64,000 nucleotides of DNA, taken from the NCBI GenBank assembly GCA_950295325.1, contig OX485806.1, positions 34,534,001 through 34,598,000 of the forward strand, in the 5' to 3' direction. The notes under the pieces are model-generated. The model worked only from the letters and a program-made list of their open reading frames with translations. It made no database searches and was not told the origin of the DNA. The position numbers were made by a program, and so were the translations under genes. This stretch comes from Polytrichum commune. Lineage: Eukaryota > Streptophyta > Polytrichopsida > Polytrichales > Polytrichaceae. The first letter of the stretch is position 1, and each line of letters starts with the position of its first letter. Shown one piece after another: positions 48,123 to 59,999 of the stretch.

Positions 48123-48264
48123 GAATTGGAGTCATGGACCCTAATTAGTCTAGAAATATAACCTTTGTCATGAAATATTGAATTTTAGTACATTGCTATG
48201 TTTACCTATTCTCCTCTTTCAATTGCCCCCCCCCCACACCAATATTACTAAGGTAAGGGGGGTC

Positions 48265-48350
48265 TAGCAAAAACCCAACCCCCGTATATTTGTTGTTGAT
48301 TTATCTCAAGTGGGTCTCCCTTCACAAATTTGGAAGTTTGATGCTAATTC
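48265..48350 (+). repeat. Fragment of the Mutator-like MITE interior
   Basis: TATATTTGTTGTTGATTTAT and the following TCTCAAG...GGAAG parallel positions 1777-1830 inside the first MITE copy. No termini are seen. Confidence 0.4.
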
Positions 48351-48359
48351 CACTGTAAT

Positions 48360-48995
48360 CTCATCTAAGGAAAAAAAAACATATACATGCTATAATATAA
48401 TGAATTGCATTTTCATCTTGGGTAACGTGGATGCCACCCAACTCAAAGAGGTGGGTGTCTAGCCATGGCCCTCCTCGTGGTGTCATGCACTTTTAGAAGA
48501 TCTCCATGCCACCCCACCCTTGTTGAACTTTTACCTATAGAATTGCACATGTGCTTATTAATTGTATCTTCTTGAGCAATTTCTTCACATGTTGTAATAG
48601 TGATCCATGTGCCGTTGAGCACAACCATGCCTTTGGCTCCTTTCGTTTGTTGGTCAATAACATTGGAATTGGATTCCTAGACCATTGTAAGAACTTATCG
48701 TTTTAACATCAAAATTGACTCTTGGTCCATCCTCAAAGTGTACTATAGACAATTGTAGAAGTTTTCCTTTGGCATGACTTAATACATGTCAAACGATGAC
48801 AATCCTTATTTTGCTATACTATGCAACATCGACCCAAGTAAATGATCTTGCAAACAATGGGTGGCACTAGAAAAAAGACCATGGAACCCTTGTTTCTCCA
48901 TGACGAGTCATGGTAGCTAGTCTAATTGACATGGCACATCATTTTTAGTGTCATGATAAATCTTAAGTTATGCATGTGTTCTTTAGTTACTTTCG
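48360..48995. other. No gene seen
   Basis: AT-rich; the minus frame at 48443-48628 is unrecognised. Confidence 0.5.
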
Positions 48996-48999
48996 TTAA

Positions 49000-49350
49000 A
49001 TGAAAACTTATATTTGATTGGTGTGTGTGTGAGGCGAGCATTAAAGTACAAACGCCATAAATACACATGCTTAAAAAAAATTGGACTACGTCTTCAAGTT
49101 TTATCAACTATTCCACAGTTAACAATGAACATTGTTGGGAGGACTTATGTATTTAGTTCAGGAACAATCAAACATGTACTTCCAATAACCATAACAAAAT
49201 AAGGGGAGGACTAATTTTCTATAAGGTTCTTTTCTTCTAATTCTTCATTGTAGATTTACTACAATACCACAAATTTTGTTCAGTATATCTAATTGAAAAA
49301 AGTTGGAAATTTAAATAAAATCAAATTAGAGTTTTCATGGTCACAGTATT
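49000..49350 (-). repeat. Dispersed repeat DR-A, inverted copy
   Basis: The reverse complement reads GAACAATGTTCATTGTTAACTG, TGGAATAGTTGATAAAACTTGAAGACGTAGTCC in the family order (small differences between copies) and extends to the 'AGATTTACTACAATACC' block. Confidence 0.65.
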
Positions 49351-49388
49351 ATTTACCTACATTGGGCAGACCACTCCATATCGGTTAA

Positions 49389-49679
49389 GGGTTGATTCAC
49401 ACGGGTCCCAAGTCTCACTCATGTTAGCAAGTCCCAACATGGAGGCAAAGTCCCAACTTGTGAGCCTCAAGTAACCACTAAATTATGGTTAATTATCACT
49501 AAAGTCAAATTTTGAATAGTCTATGCAAAGATATTCGCGGGACTTGGGGTTGAGGGTTGGGTATGGCTTTTTGCTAACTCGCAACACAAGTCCCAAACCT
49601 TACCATCAAAAAGTGTTGCCATGTAGGCATCCATGTCATAGTTCGGACTTAGGACTTGGGACCCCGTGTGAACCAACCG
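49389..49679. mobile_element. Tourist/Harbinger-like MITE, family T4
   Basis: This 291-bp element has ends GGGTTGATTCACACGGGTCC and GGACCCCGTGTGAACCAACC, and TAA on both sides (49386-49388, 49680-49682). CAAGTCCCAA-like words recur inside, extending the inverted repeat. It is non-coding. Confidence 0.88.
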
Positions 49680-49779
49680 TAAATGCCACCCCAAATCAAC
49701 AATTATACATGATGGCTTAATCCGGAAAACCTAGAACAAAAAGTAGATAAATAGGAAAACAAACTACTCATCATAAACA

Positions 49780-50720
49780 CATCATAAATACTCAGCAACT
49801 CAGTTCGATTACGTGGAAAATTGGTTCAACAACAACAAAATCGACCTTGAGCTCTCCAACTGCATCTAGACAACCACATGGATAACGGATGCCCAAATCA
49901 CACAAGTTCTAGAATTTAGATATTTCCAATACTTAAGCAACCTACATAAATGAACCTTATGGCCCCACCACCCAACCATCAACCACACATAATGCATGCA
50001 AAATGACAAAGACACTTGGCCCCACCTCCTACTAAATTGTACATAACACTTCATAAGAGGTCTCATAATCAATCAACACAACAAAGCAATCCATGCCATA
50101 GTTGCAATCTTATTATCTAAAATCAACATTACTTAAATTACACTTCATCACTGCATGCACAAACGAAACCCCCCCCAAGCCATGCACATGTAACTAGTAT
50201 TTAAATAATTCCACACATTTTGGCCAATTCTAGACAAAATTGGTGTTTGACATCGTCCTCTAAATCCCATCAATATTGTGACTTCTTCCCATAATTTGTT
50301 TGTTGTGTGTCATATGTGGCTTCTATTGGTTTTATATTATGAATTTATGACCATATAGTTGTTTTTGTTTGTTATCACACAATGTGTGACAATTTTGGAC
50401 TCTTCAAAAGTCCATAATTACATAAGTGTTGGTTATGTCTAGCACGCTTAAGACTAGACATCACCAACCTCATTGACAAACCTAAAGATGCTTCAACCCC
50501 ATTCTCTCCAATGACAACAACCACAATCCAAATGATCATATTCACTTACTACCATGATAGATCCAAACGCATTGCCAAAACACTCATGGAAATATTACAA
50601 CAAATTCACATGAAATACTTAACTTACATTATCCTCAACAAACGCAAATTAAAGAGGAATGAACGACCCAATACAACCCCACCTTCGTGATTAAACCCTG
50701 ATGAAGATCTTCCTATAAGG
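49780..50720 (+). mobile_element. Decayed LINE copy, C-terminal part
   Basis: Pieces match the protein at 3-1484: CMQNDKDTWPHLLLNC for the finger, INQHNKAIHAIVAILLSK for the RHN helix, CTWI/CTC traces near 50185, and IQMIIFTYYHDRSKRIAK then YLTYIILNKRKLKRNE for the end. It is broken by stops, and the region between the second cysteine cluster and 50450 looks replaced or rearranged. Confidence 0.68.
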
Positions 50721-51531
50721 GATAACAAAATCCACCTACATGCAAGTAGACATTACACTACCACCACCACCACCACTCAAACCACCCATGCTTTGCATGA
50801 ATATTCCTTGTGACGAATGAATTTTTATTCATGCAAGTGCCAAAAAAACACATGCGTTTCTATTCATTTATCTACTACTCTCTTGATCACGGCTAATTAG
50901 GACCGGTGACCATGACCACGGGAAGTCCCAAATCATTATGTTCTCACGGCCCTTGGTCACGTGTGCAACAACGGCTATAATGTAAACCCACCCTAACATT
51001 GTCACCATTCAATCACTTCCTAAACCCTAGTTTCACGGCAAAAGAACGGAGATTGTTGGAGATCTTTTAAGTTATCACGCCAACACTCAACTCGCATGTG
51101 TGGGAGTCCGGACACGTCCGAGTCATAGATCACATCCAAGCGATTGATTGAACTTCTCATTTAACCGTGAACCTTTCAAATTTCAAATTAAATCTTGTAA
51201 GGCGGTCGGGATATAGAAAATCAATTTTGCCATACGAAAGTACTATCTAGGTACTTTAAGTTCATCAAATGTGGACCTACAATGTGCCCATCATAGGCTC
51301 TTTACTTGATTACTACACGGAGTATCCCAATTAGTGCGTGTGCATAGTGCAATAATGTCTTACTTGGGAGTTCAATTTTTACTAACGAAAGTTCCATAGG
51401 TCATTCGGACATTAAAGAACATAAATGAACTTCTCTTGGTATATTACATGTTCATTTAATTGTTATAGCACTGCGTACTTTTGAATAGTGACACACATTA
51501 AACATGGTAACATGGGATAATCAATATAGTA
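50721..51531. other. No gene seen; possible MITE end
   Basis: The sequence TATAATGTAAACCCACCCTAA at 50977-50997 resembles a Tourist-like right terminus, but I found no matching left end. The rest is unremarkable AT-rich DNA. Confidence 0.4.
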
Positions 51532-51534
51532 TTA

Positions 51535-52115
51535 GGGTTGGTTTACACCATGAGCCATGAAATTGGACCTTGGAAGATGGCTTTTCTAGATGGTCCGACT
51601 TGATGGTCCAACATTCATGATCCGATTTCTTCAAAAAATTATTTACAAAGCCTATGGCCCCCTCACTAAGTGTGAACCGAATGTGAACAAAGAGGAATGA
51701 CCATGCACCAAAACGTGAATGTGCTGATTATTTTACTATATGCCCAAAAAGGGCAGTTTTGAAACATACTCAAGTTTGACCATTCCTTTGTCTTCTCTTG
51801 TCGTCTCTTGTGTTCGTCTTCTCTTCTTCACAACACATTTCATTAAAAATTTATTATAACATCATTTTTGTGCCATGGCCCCATCTTTCTTTCTACCAGA
51901 GCACCTCTTTTGTCTCTCCCAGCACAAAACCTGTTGGACCATGTCAGTGGATAACATAGGCCTTAAAATTTGTCTTTTGGAGACCTCAAACTTCATGCTC
52001 ACTCTAACATTTTGCCCTTGGTGTAAACAGAAGTGGTCCGAGACGAGTTCAACAACCAATTACATATTTTACTGGGCCTTGGGACGACTTCATGGTCCAT
52101 GATGTAAGCAACCCC
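51535..52115 (+). mobile_element. Tourist/Harbinger-like MITE, family T3, copy 2
   Basis: This 581-bp element runs from GGGTTGGTTTACACCATGAG to GGTCCATGATGTAAGCAACC plus CC, with TTA at 51532-51534 and 52116-52118. The inverted repeat is about 30 bp. The interior matches 8008-8461 inverted. A 75-codon frame inside (51875-52102) has a relative in the other copy but is interrupted or shifted there, and resembles no transposase. Confidence 0.85.
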
Positions 52116-52118
52116 TTA

Positions 52119-52834
52119 GACTAGTATACTTAACCCATAAAGGACGTGGGGTGAGTTTATACGAGAATACATGACAACTTAAACAACCCCCCAACCGTTA
52201 TGAAAGTACTATGTTAAAGAGAGGAAGTGAACTTAAAGTTACATGTGATAATGTGATTAGATAAATGTGGTGTGTATGTGCATATATGTCCTCAATATAA
52301 ACTCAAATCTTCCTATAATTCACTCTACATATATGTACGTTCCAACTAGAATTATGCATATGTTAAATTGGTTCAATTCACATAGGTTCACTTTTGATAC
52401 TCTTGAATAAAAACTTTGATAAATGACCTTGAACCCCGATGTATAACATCTTGATGTCCATATTTGGCCTCTTGGATGTTTAAAGGTTAATGGCCAAAAA
52501 GACTTTGACCATGGATAAACATCATGAAGAATATTACTTACATTAATGCAACTACATTGAATATGTCATATCATGTTGGTTACGTTCGATGGAATCATGT
52601 ATCAGATGAGCATAATTCTCTTTAAATTTCGGGATTCCCCATTTACAAGGAGCACTCATGTTGTATAATGTATAATTTTCGACAAGCAATTATGATTTTG
52701 TCAGAAGTTTTTAATTGCAACCTCTTTCTTTGGAAAGAGAGCATCATCTAGTTGCTTGGTAATGTTGAGTTAGGCGATTCTCATTGTCTTGGGTGGATCC
52801 CTATATTTGATCAGTATGTGGTTAGGGGGAGGAT
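52119..52834. other. No gene seen
   Basis: AT-rich sequence with short frames only. Confidence 0.5.
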
Positions 52835-53130
52835 CGAAGAGCAAACATCATAAAGACGCATGTTTAAAAGAGATTGGAATATGTCTTCAAATATAACTAC
52901 CTACTCCACACTCAGTAGTGAACACGATACGGGAGACCTATGTATCCAGTTATGAAATTACCAAACATGCACTTCTCATAGCCATAACTAAATAAGGGGA
53001 GGTCCGATTTTCAATCCGATTTCTGCAGATGTTTCATCATAGATTTGCTAATGCAATGTGAGTTTTGTCGTGTAAATCTAACTAAATAACTTGAAAAACA
53101 TGAAAAACGAACCAAATAACACCCACATAC
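52835..53130 (-). repeat. Dispersed repeat DR-A, inverted copy
   Basis: The reverse complement contains GGTATGTGGGTGTTATTTGG, TGATGAAACATCTGCAGAAAT and TATGAGAAGTGCATGTTTGG in family order (differences between copies are small). Confidence 0.78.
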
Positions 53131-55435
53131 CTTATGACTCAATTGCAATTCCACATACATTTTACACCCATGGCCCACCACCAATGTGTAGTGTAAGAGT
53201 TGGCCACCAAAGGAAAAAGTCATCCAACATGGGATAATAATATCCCTTTGTCCAAAAATTGTGCCTCTTCTTTTTGTTGTCCTGGCTATATTTTTAGTAA
53301 TGTAAGTGATAATTCCCAAAGTAGTTCCTAGATAAGAGGTGTGAATATCCCGTTCTCAATTCTAAGCCTGGTCAAATGTACTTATTTTTAGCACGTCATT
53401 ACTATCCGGTTTTTAAACCGTACATAAAGATAAGAGTGGCCCTCGTAACTTGGTAAGTAACCAAATGAAGCCTTGCAACTAGGTATAATAAGTTACAACT
53501 ACACTAAATAGCGTTTAACTACACTAAATAGGGTATAAGTGTTTAATAGCGTTACATTTGGTGTTTAAGTACGCTTACTAATATGTAGGCATGTGTGTGA
53601 TCAATAGTGTTATGAAGTGTATGTCTGTGTTACACACTGGTGCACAAGTTGATTAAAGTGTACACAAATGACAGTTGGCGTTAGTGTGCTCAAGAAGATC
53701 TCCCTCTTGGATACTAAAATATAAACTTATGACACTTGCCATCAATAAGCTCAACAATATTTTCCACTTGCAAAGTGAAATGTAAAACTATTATCTCAAG
53801 CATCCACATGTGCTATGCCAAATGCCATAAAGTACATATTTTTTTCCACTTACAAATTTACTTATATTGACAACTAGTATCATATTGGCAAGTAGTGGAT
53901 GTGACAATTTGAAACCTCCAGGCATCTAATTTAGGCCCTTTGCAAACAATGTACGTGATATTGAGTACCTTAACTGGTTTGCTATGGGCCATGCTAAATT
54001 TTGAGAGCCCACGTTAGTTTTCAACTTACACCAAATCTCTAGTTTTAAATTAAGGTGGACATGCTAGTCCATTAACGGTTGTTTTATGCTACTTTGGAAT
54101 TTATGATGACTACTTTATTTGTGCAAGGTTGTGGTTACAAGTCTCAAGGAAGACATGGGGGGTCTTGGACCCATGTTATTTTCACCTCGACTAGACAATT
54201 ATAGTGGCCAACATTAACTGTTTCCATGGTAATTTTTTGTGGACCCATACTAATAAGAGTATTTCATGTAACAACAATGTGGTTTTGAATGTGAATCACT
54301 ACATTGATTATGGTAAATAGTGTGGTTAAAACTATTAAAAGGAATCCATGCTAAAAACATTCGGGATAATATTGTGGGTGCACAATATTTACCAACCCAC
54401 ACTTTATAACATTGTAGATTAGAAAACAAATCATGACATCTCCTTCAAATGTTGCTCATCTTCCACAAACAAACAATCTACTATGTATAGCTTCTTGTGC
54501 TCTTTCCATAAACACCAAGATTATCCCCTTGACATTTACCATTTGTATGTATTGATCATTCAAAGATGACGTGCATCAACCTTCAAGAAACATTGCCATG
54601 TTGGTATTTGATGCATTCTCCCTCCATTTCGGACTTATGAAGTGACTTTATGCTCCTTGGATTCACATTCTCTATCTTCCAATTGATACCTTACTCATAA
54701 CTAGAAGTGGAAGATTGAAAACAATGTTAATGGTTAAAGATTATGATAAATATCAAGGCCAAAATGTTGTGGGAATATTTTTGTAATGCGAGGGATTCGG
54801 CTCTTTCTTTGTTTAATTAGACAAGGTTAATTAGACAAATACACTTGCTTGGAATGTAAGTTTTTTGGGAGAGCAAATCATTGAATCATAACCATTCAGA
54901 AACACGTGAAGCTTGTCTCATGGAGGTATGTTTACCACGACTTGCACCACCAGGACATTGTGTGCGTGTAACATACTTGGATGAATATATTTTCATTACT
55001 TTTTTGCATCTAGGAAGTTGCAACATCTACGTAAGCTCATATGGCAACAATTTCTGGATGAGTTCATCGAGTGTGTGGTATGGCGTTTGTTTTAGATTGT
55101 GGGCCGCAAGTTGCCAGGTAGGCCCTCCTTATCCCCTTTTTATTAATTCCAAAAGAAGAGGACAAATAGCATGTGCACATGATGATCTTGAATTGTCATT
55201 TTTATTGAGATGATGTGGGTGACAAGGTATGCATGATGTGCCTTTGGATGTTTTGTGTTAAATTGAGCAATAGATTAACATTGATTGTTGATATACATAT
55301 ATATAATGATTTTATTGTTAATTCACCTCAATAGTTGGATTGCTCATATATTTAGAATTTTATTAAAAATTTGGGTTTATTGTGTAGTTTTGTTTTTTTG
55401 GTTTTTTTAGCGAAGAGATATTTATGAGTAAGTTA
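53131..55435. other. No gene identified in 2.3 kb
   Basis: The 110-codon plus frame at 54881-55213 shows no family resemblance. Around 53500 CTACACTAAATAG is repeated. Nothing else is recognisable. Confidence 0.45.
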
Positions 55436-55439
55436 CATC

Positions 55440-55865
55440 AAAGATGAACTAAAGAGACTAAAAGAAATCCGATATTAATTCAAATTTAACAAATTGAAAG
55501 AGAGATCTAATACTTAAAAGAGACCTATGAGAAAGATAAAACACTAAGAAAGATCCAATAATGATTCAAACTTAGAAGACCATGAGAGCTCCAATAATGC
55601 TTTAAAGTTAAGAGACTAAAGGAGATGCAATAAATTATGATTCAAAGTGAAAAGACTAATAGATAGATCTAAATCTAAAAGAGATCTAAGAGAGATAAAA
55701 GATCAAGAAAGCTCCATTAGTGATTCAAAATTGGGAGTCCATGAGATATTCAAGAATGATATGATAACGATTCAAAACTATGGAGAATATGAAAGATTCT
55801 AAGCTAGTAGATTAAGAGGGTTCACTAATGTACTAAAAATAAACACAAAAGCTCCAAGAATGCAA
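55440..55865 (+). repeat. Degenerate purine-rich tandem repeat
   Basis: Words such as GATCCAATAATGATTCAAA, AGAGCTCCAATAATG and AAAAGAGATCTAAGAGA recur about every 40-60 bp with much decay. A weaker echo lies at 22.3 kb. Confidence 0.55.
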
Positions 55866-57987
55866 ATGAAGGAGCATAACTAATAAGAACGCAAAACATA
55901 AATTCCTCAAACCACAATCCAATAGCCACAAACAACTCTCACACAAATCAAGAGTTCCAAACATAAATTTTACGAGGTGAGAGCCACAACCACCAAGAGC
56001 CTCAAGGGGATAGACAAAAGAGGAAGAGGAGAGTGTTACAAAGGCCTTTTACGAAGTCCCTTGTGAGGGTGGGTGGGACTAGAAGTGCTTATGACCGCCC
56101 TTATTACGACTTGAAGTATGTTAGTCATGGTTAGCTAAACCTTTATTCTAATACAAAGTCGACAACTCATACAAAGTCAACAATTCAGTTTGAATCTGCA
56201 CTACCTTCGACATCTCATGCTTACATTCTCGGGGCCCACATCAACAAATGCACACACTACTTAATAATGTTATGCTTATTAATGCAGATTGTAGTCATGA
56301 TATAAACAAGAGCCCTTAGACAAGGGGTCATCTTCCACCGAACCATACTCTCAAAACCACATAAATAGACTGTTTTTCACAAAGATGAAATTCCGTTGCC
56401 TTGAGCTTTGAGATGAGAATATGTAGACATTGCAAAACCCAAGCCCTCTTTTTCAGACCATGTAGCTGAAGAAATTGACAACAAAAAATGGAGGGCACAA
56501 TTTTCTTGGGGGGGGGGGGGGGTAGTCATTGGTTGGAGTAGCAACATACGTGCGAACAAATGATAGGGTATTTTAAAAACATGGGGGCTAAAAATTATAA
56601 ATGGACTTAAGAGTAATATAGGGTATCAAAAATGGCACTGGACATCTTTAAAGTACTATAGGGTATGGAATAATAGGTAATTTGGAATTATAAGTAATGC
56701 AAGCCATTTTTCTATTAACCCAAAGTAGAAATTTACATAATGATAGCATGTGAAAAAAAGAAGAGAATTGAAAGTAATACCCCCCTATAAAATAGTGGTT
56801 GTTCGCACCTATATCCTTAACTTTTTAACACATTGCCCCCCCCGAGACATTTTTTTGAAGTTGTTGGTCTTTGATCCTATGGAAGTTGTCATACGTTATT
56901 GAGCCCGTGTTGTACTAGACCAAATGCAACCGAGATTTAAGAATTCAAAAAAATGTTTCAATGCATAGAAAAAAGTTATAAATGCATTTTGAGGTATGTA
57001 CTACAAAATATCACCATGTCCGTTATGGAACATAAACTCTCTATAAATACCCAAAAACCTCCACAATCACTCCAAGTCCTCCATAAATTAGTTCATAGGG
57101 ATCTTGTAGTCACAAAACAATACTCAACAATAGGTTGTTGTACCGTGGGGTTGGGAACATTCCGTGCATGATGCTCTTTTTATGTTGGAGTTGCTTCACA
57201 ACATGAACAATGCTCAACCTGTGTTTATATACTCTGCCATATCGAACAAACATGTATCACTATATTCGTTAATTTGGGACTTTCTCTTGTCTCAAATTAA
57301 TATATGGACCACAACAACATGGTCTAATGTTTGGGTCGTCCTACCTAAACCATCTTGATATGAGTTCTTAATTGGGTTCTTGAAGTGGGAATTTTAGGAC
57401 TTGAAGTGAGTGGAATTTGCAAGAATGTTTTTTTGGTTCAGTGTCAAGATTCATTATCTTTGGCCCATGTAGGGGATTACACACATGCGCGTCAAGTCAC
57501 TACTATTATAAACCAACATGCAAGATGTGAATCGCAAATCATGCTCATCAAAACCTTCCCAACATGTCAAACTAGGTCAGCCCTTGCCCCCTTAAGAAAG
57601 GAATTATTAATACCAAGCTTAGTAATGCCATGCACTTGGGTGCATTAAGGTAGAACATGCAAGAACCATTACTCCACCCAAAACCAACACCCTAAAATCT
57701 TACACAATAAATACATGTAGATTTTGAGAATACCCAACATTTTAAAACCCAATCTCCAATGATGATATTAGGTTATCTAACAATAACTTTAAGCCCTTGT
57801 AAGTTTTGCCATTAAATTCACATAAGACATGCTTTGTGCATCGTGAACACCTACTACCTAGTGCTTGGGTATTGTAGAATTTAAACTTGTCATAATTTTT
57901 AAGAAATATTTCAAAGTGCCCCACTAGCTTTTTGACAAACTGCTTAACTATCCAAACTATTTGCCTACAATACAAGGAAACTTAGAG
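55866..57987. other. No gene identified in 2.1 kb
   Basis: There are G15 (56508-56522) and C8 (56836-56843) runs. The frames at 56953-57171, 57164-57358 and 57385-57648 on the plus strand do not resemble known proteins and have no splice logic. Confidence 0.45.
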
Positions 57988-58231
57988 GAAGAGAGAGGGA
58001 ATTTATCATACACAAGCATACCTCTCATTCATCCAACATAAAAACCATGAAACAATATGCATCCCAGAGGCTACTTGTTTTCGTTGTTTTGACATTGGAA
58101 TTAGCTTTAAACACCCTAAATAAATAGTCTACTCAAGGTCATTTGACATGAATCAACAACAAACCTATAGGAGGTCAAAGTTTTATGTTGGATGGATGAG
58201 AGGTACACCTTATACGATAAATTCCCTCTCC
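57988..58231 (+). mobile_element. Mutator-like MITE, copy 2
   Basis: The left end GAGAGAGGGAATTTATC and the right end GATAAATTCCCTCTCC are inverted repeats extending over CATACCTCTCATTCATCC / GGATGAGAGGTACACC. The right end abuts the first unit of the tandem array. Confidence 0.8.
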
Positions 58232-59221
58232 TTTGGAAGGTACCAATCAAAATTCTCAACACAGTGAGATGCAACAAGACATGACTTGACTCGACAAGCC
58301 TACTTGGAATCTCATGGTTCGAGGAGACAATTGCAGTTAGCAAAGATGTCAAGTCAGTGTGATCTGAAATGTGATGGTCAGTTTAATGGAGACTTGATGA
58401 ATGTGATAGAAGTTAGGTAAGTTAGTTGTGGACCTGCAGATTTGATTGTCACTTAAGTTGTTCAGATTCGGAAGGTTCTTGCATCTTAAGTGATCAGATC
58501 TCATGTCAAAACTTAAGCCCAAAGCCAATTGATTCGCTGGCGTCTCTGACTCATCATTCAACATGTCTAGGTACTTCATCTTGACAATGATCAAGATGAC
58601 ATTAATTCCTTCTCTCCTTTAGAAGGTACCAATCAAAATCCTCGACAAAGTGAGATGCGACAAGACTTGACTCGACAAGCCTAGTTCAAATCTCATGGTT
58701 TGAGGAGACAGTTGCAGTTAGCAAAGACGTCAAGTCGTTGTGATCTGAAATGTGATGGTCAGTTTAATGGAGACGTACTTGAGGAACGTGAGGTAAGTTA
58801 GTTGTGGACATGCGGACTCGATTGTCACTTAAGTCGTTCAGATTCAGAAGGTTCTTGCATCTCAAGTGATCAGATCTCATGTCGAAACTTAAGCCCAAAG
58901 CCAATTGATTCGCTGGCGTCTCTGACTCATCATTCAACATGTCGAGGTACTTCATCTTGACACTGATGGGGCATTGATCGTGACTTTCGAATCGATCGTG
59001 GATTACGAATTGACATTACGACTTGATGAATGTGATAGAAGTTAGGTAAGTTAGTTGTGGACCTGCAGACTCGATCGTCACTTAAGTAGTTTAGATTTGG
59101 ATTGTTCATGAATCTCAAGTGATCAGATCTCATGTCAAAATTTAAGCCCGAGCCAATCGATTCGCGGGCATCTCTGACTCATCATTCAACATGTCTAGGT
59201 GCTTCATCTTTGACATTGCTG

Positions 59222-59999
59222 CAAACCTTGGACAGTTGGCCAACTAGCATCACCTAGCTAAATTTTCCGGGCCCCTATTTGTCACTTAGCTATAGCTAGC
59301 TAGGTTCACCAAACCTAGGATTCTTACTTAGTTTTAGCTAGCCAACTTTTTTGGAACTCTCAGTTTCACTCAACTTCGACTAGTTAAAAGTTGTGTCACA
59401 TGCATGTTCATTCTAAACCAAAGAGAAATCCATTCAAACAAAACCAAACAATATATATATTTGGTTGTATTGCTCTCGGTTGGCTTTGTATTTTCATGTT
59501 GTTGCACAATGAAATTGAAAGGCTTAAAATCAACACGTAAAGTCGGCTCCCTCACTTTCGACTGGCACTGACGATAGATCATCATCTTCTTCTTCTTCGT
59601 TATCATCTTCTTCATTTTCATTACCATCGGAATTGTCAATGTCATCTGCCAATTCAGGGCGAGATGGAATCAAGGTGTTCCAAATCGGAAATTTCATGAC
59701 ATTCGTTGGATTATTAGGAACCAGGCTCATGTTCAATTTCAAAAACATCGTTGCTTCAATGAGTCCGGGGCTAAGAGATGACCATTTGGGTGCAATGACA
59801 TCATCCATTCCACCGAAATCAAATTCAAATTCTAGCCAGCTATTAGCTAACTTCAACTAGCTAACTTTCCTTGCCCAGATTATGACATTTAGTTTTAGTT
59901 AGCTATTCTTTCAAGGCACCGAATTCTTGCGTAGCTTTAGCTAGTCGGAGCTTTTAGCTAGCTAAGTAGCTACCCACTTAGTTAGTTGTCCAAGGTCTG
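59222..59999. mobile_element. hAT deletion derivative inside the array
   Basis: This 778-bp element has ends CAAACCTTGGACA and TGTCCAAGGTCTG. The flanks are CATTGCTG (59214-59221) and CATTGATG (60000-60007), an 8-bp target duplication with one mismatch, as expected for hAT. Neighbouring array units give the empty site, GACATTGATGGG. GCTAGCTA-type words crowd the subterminal regions. Inside is a transposase remnant (next entry). Confidence 0.85.
59530..59856 (-). pseudogene. C-terminal remnant of a hAT transposase
   Basis: This 108-codon frame holds WSSLSPGLIEATMFLKLNM at about residues 25-43, resembling the segment that follows the hAT dimerisation region (rRnrLsPe.vEAlmfLK.N). A strongly acidic stretch of E and D (about 75-91) and a stop come next. 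The catalytic domain and BED finger are absent, so the element cannot move itself. The match is by eye only; an unrelated acidic protein fragment is the alternative. Confidence 0.45.

Noticed and set aside
54881-55213. 110-codon plus-strand frame
   Set aside because: No recognisable motif, no supporting exon signals, and no repeat of it elsewhere in the window.
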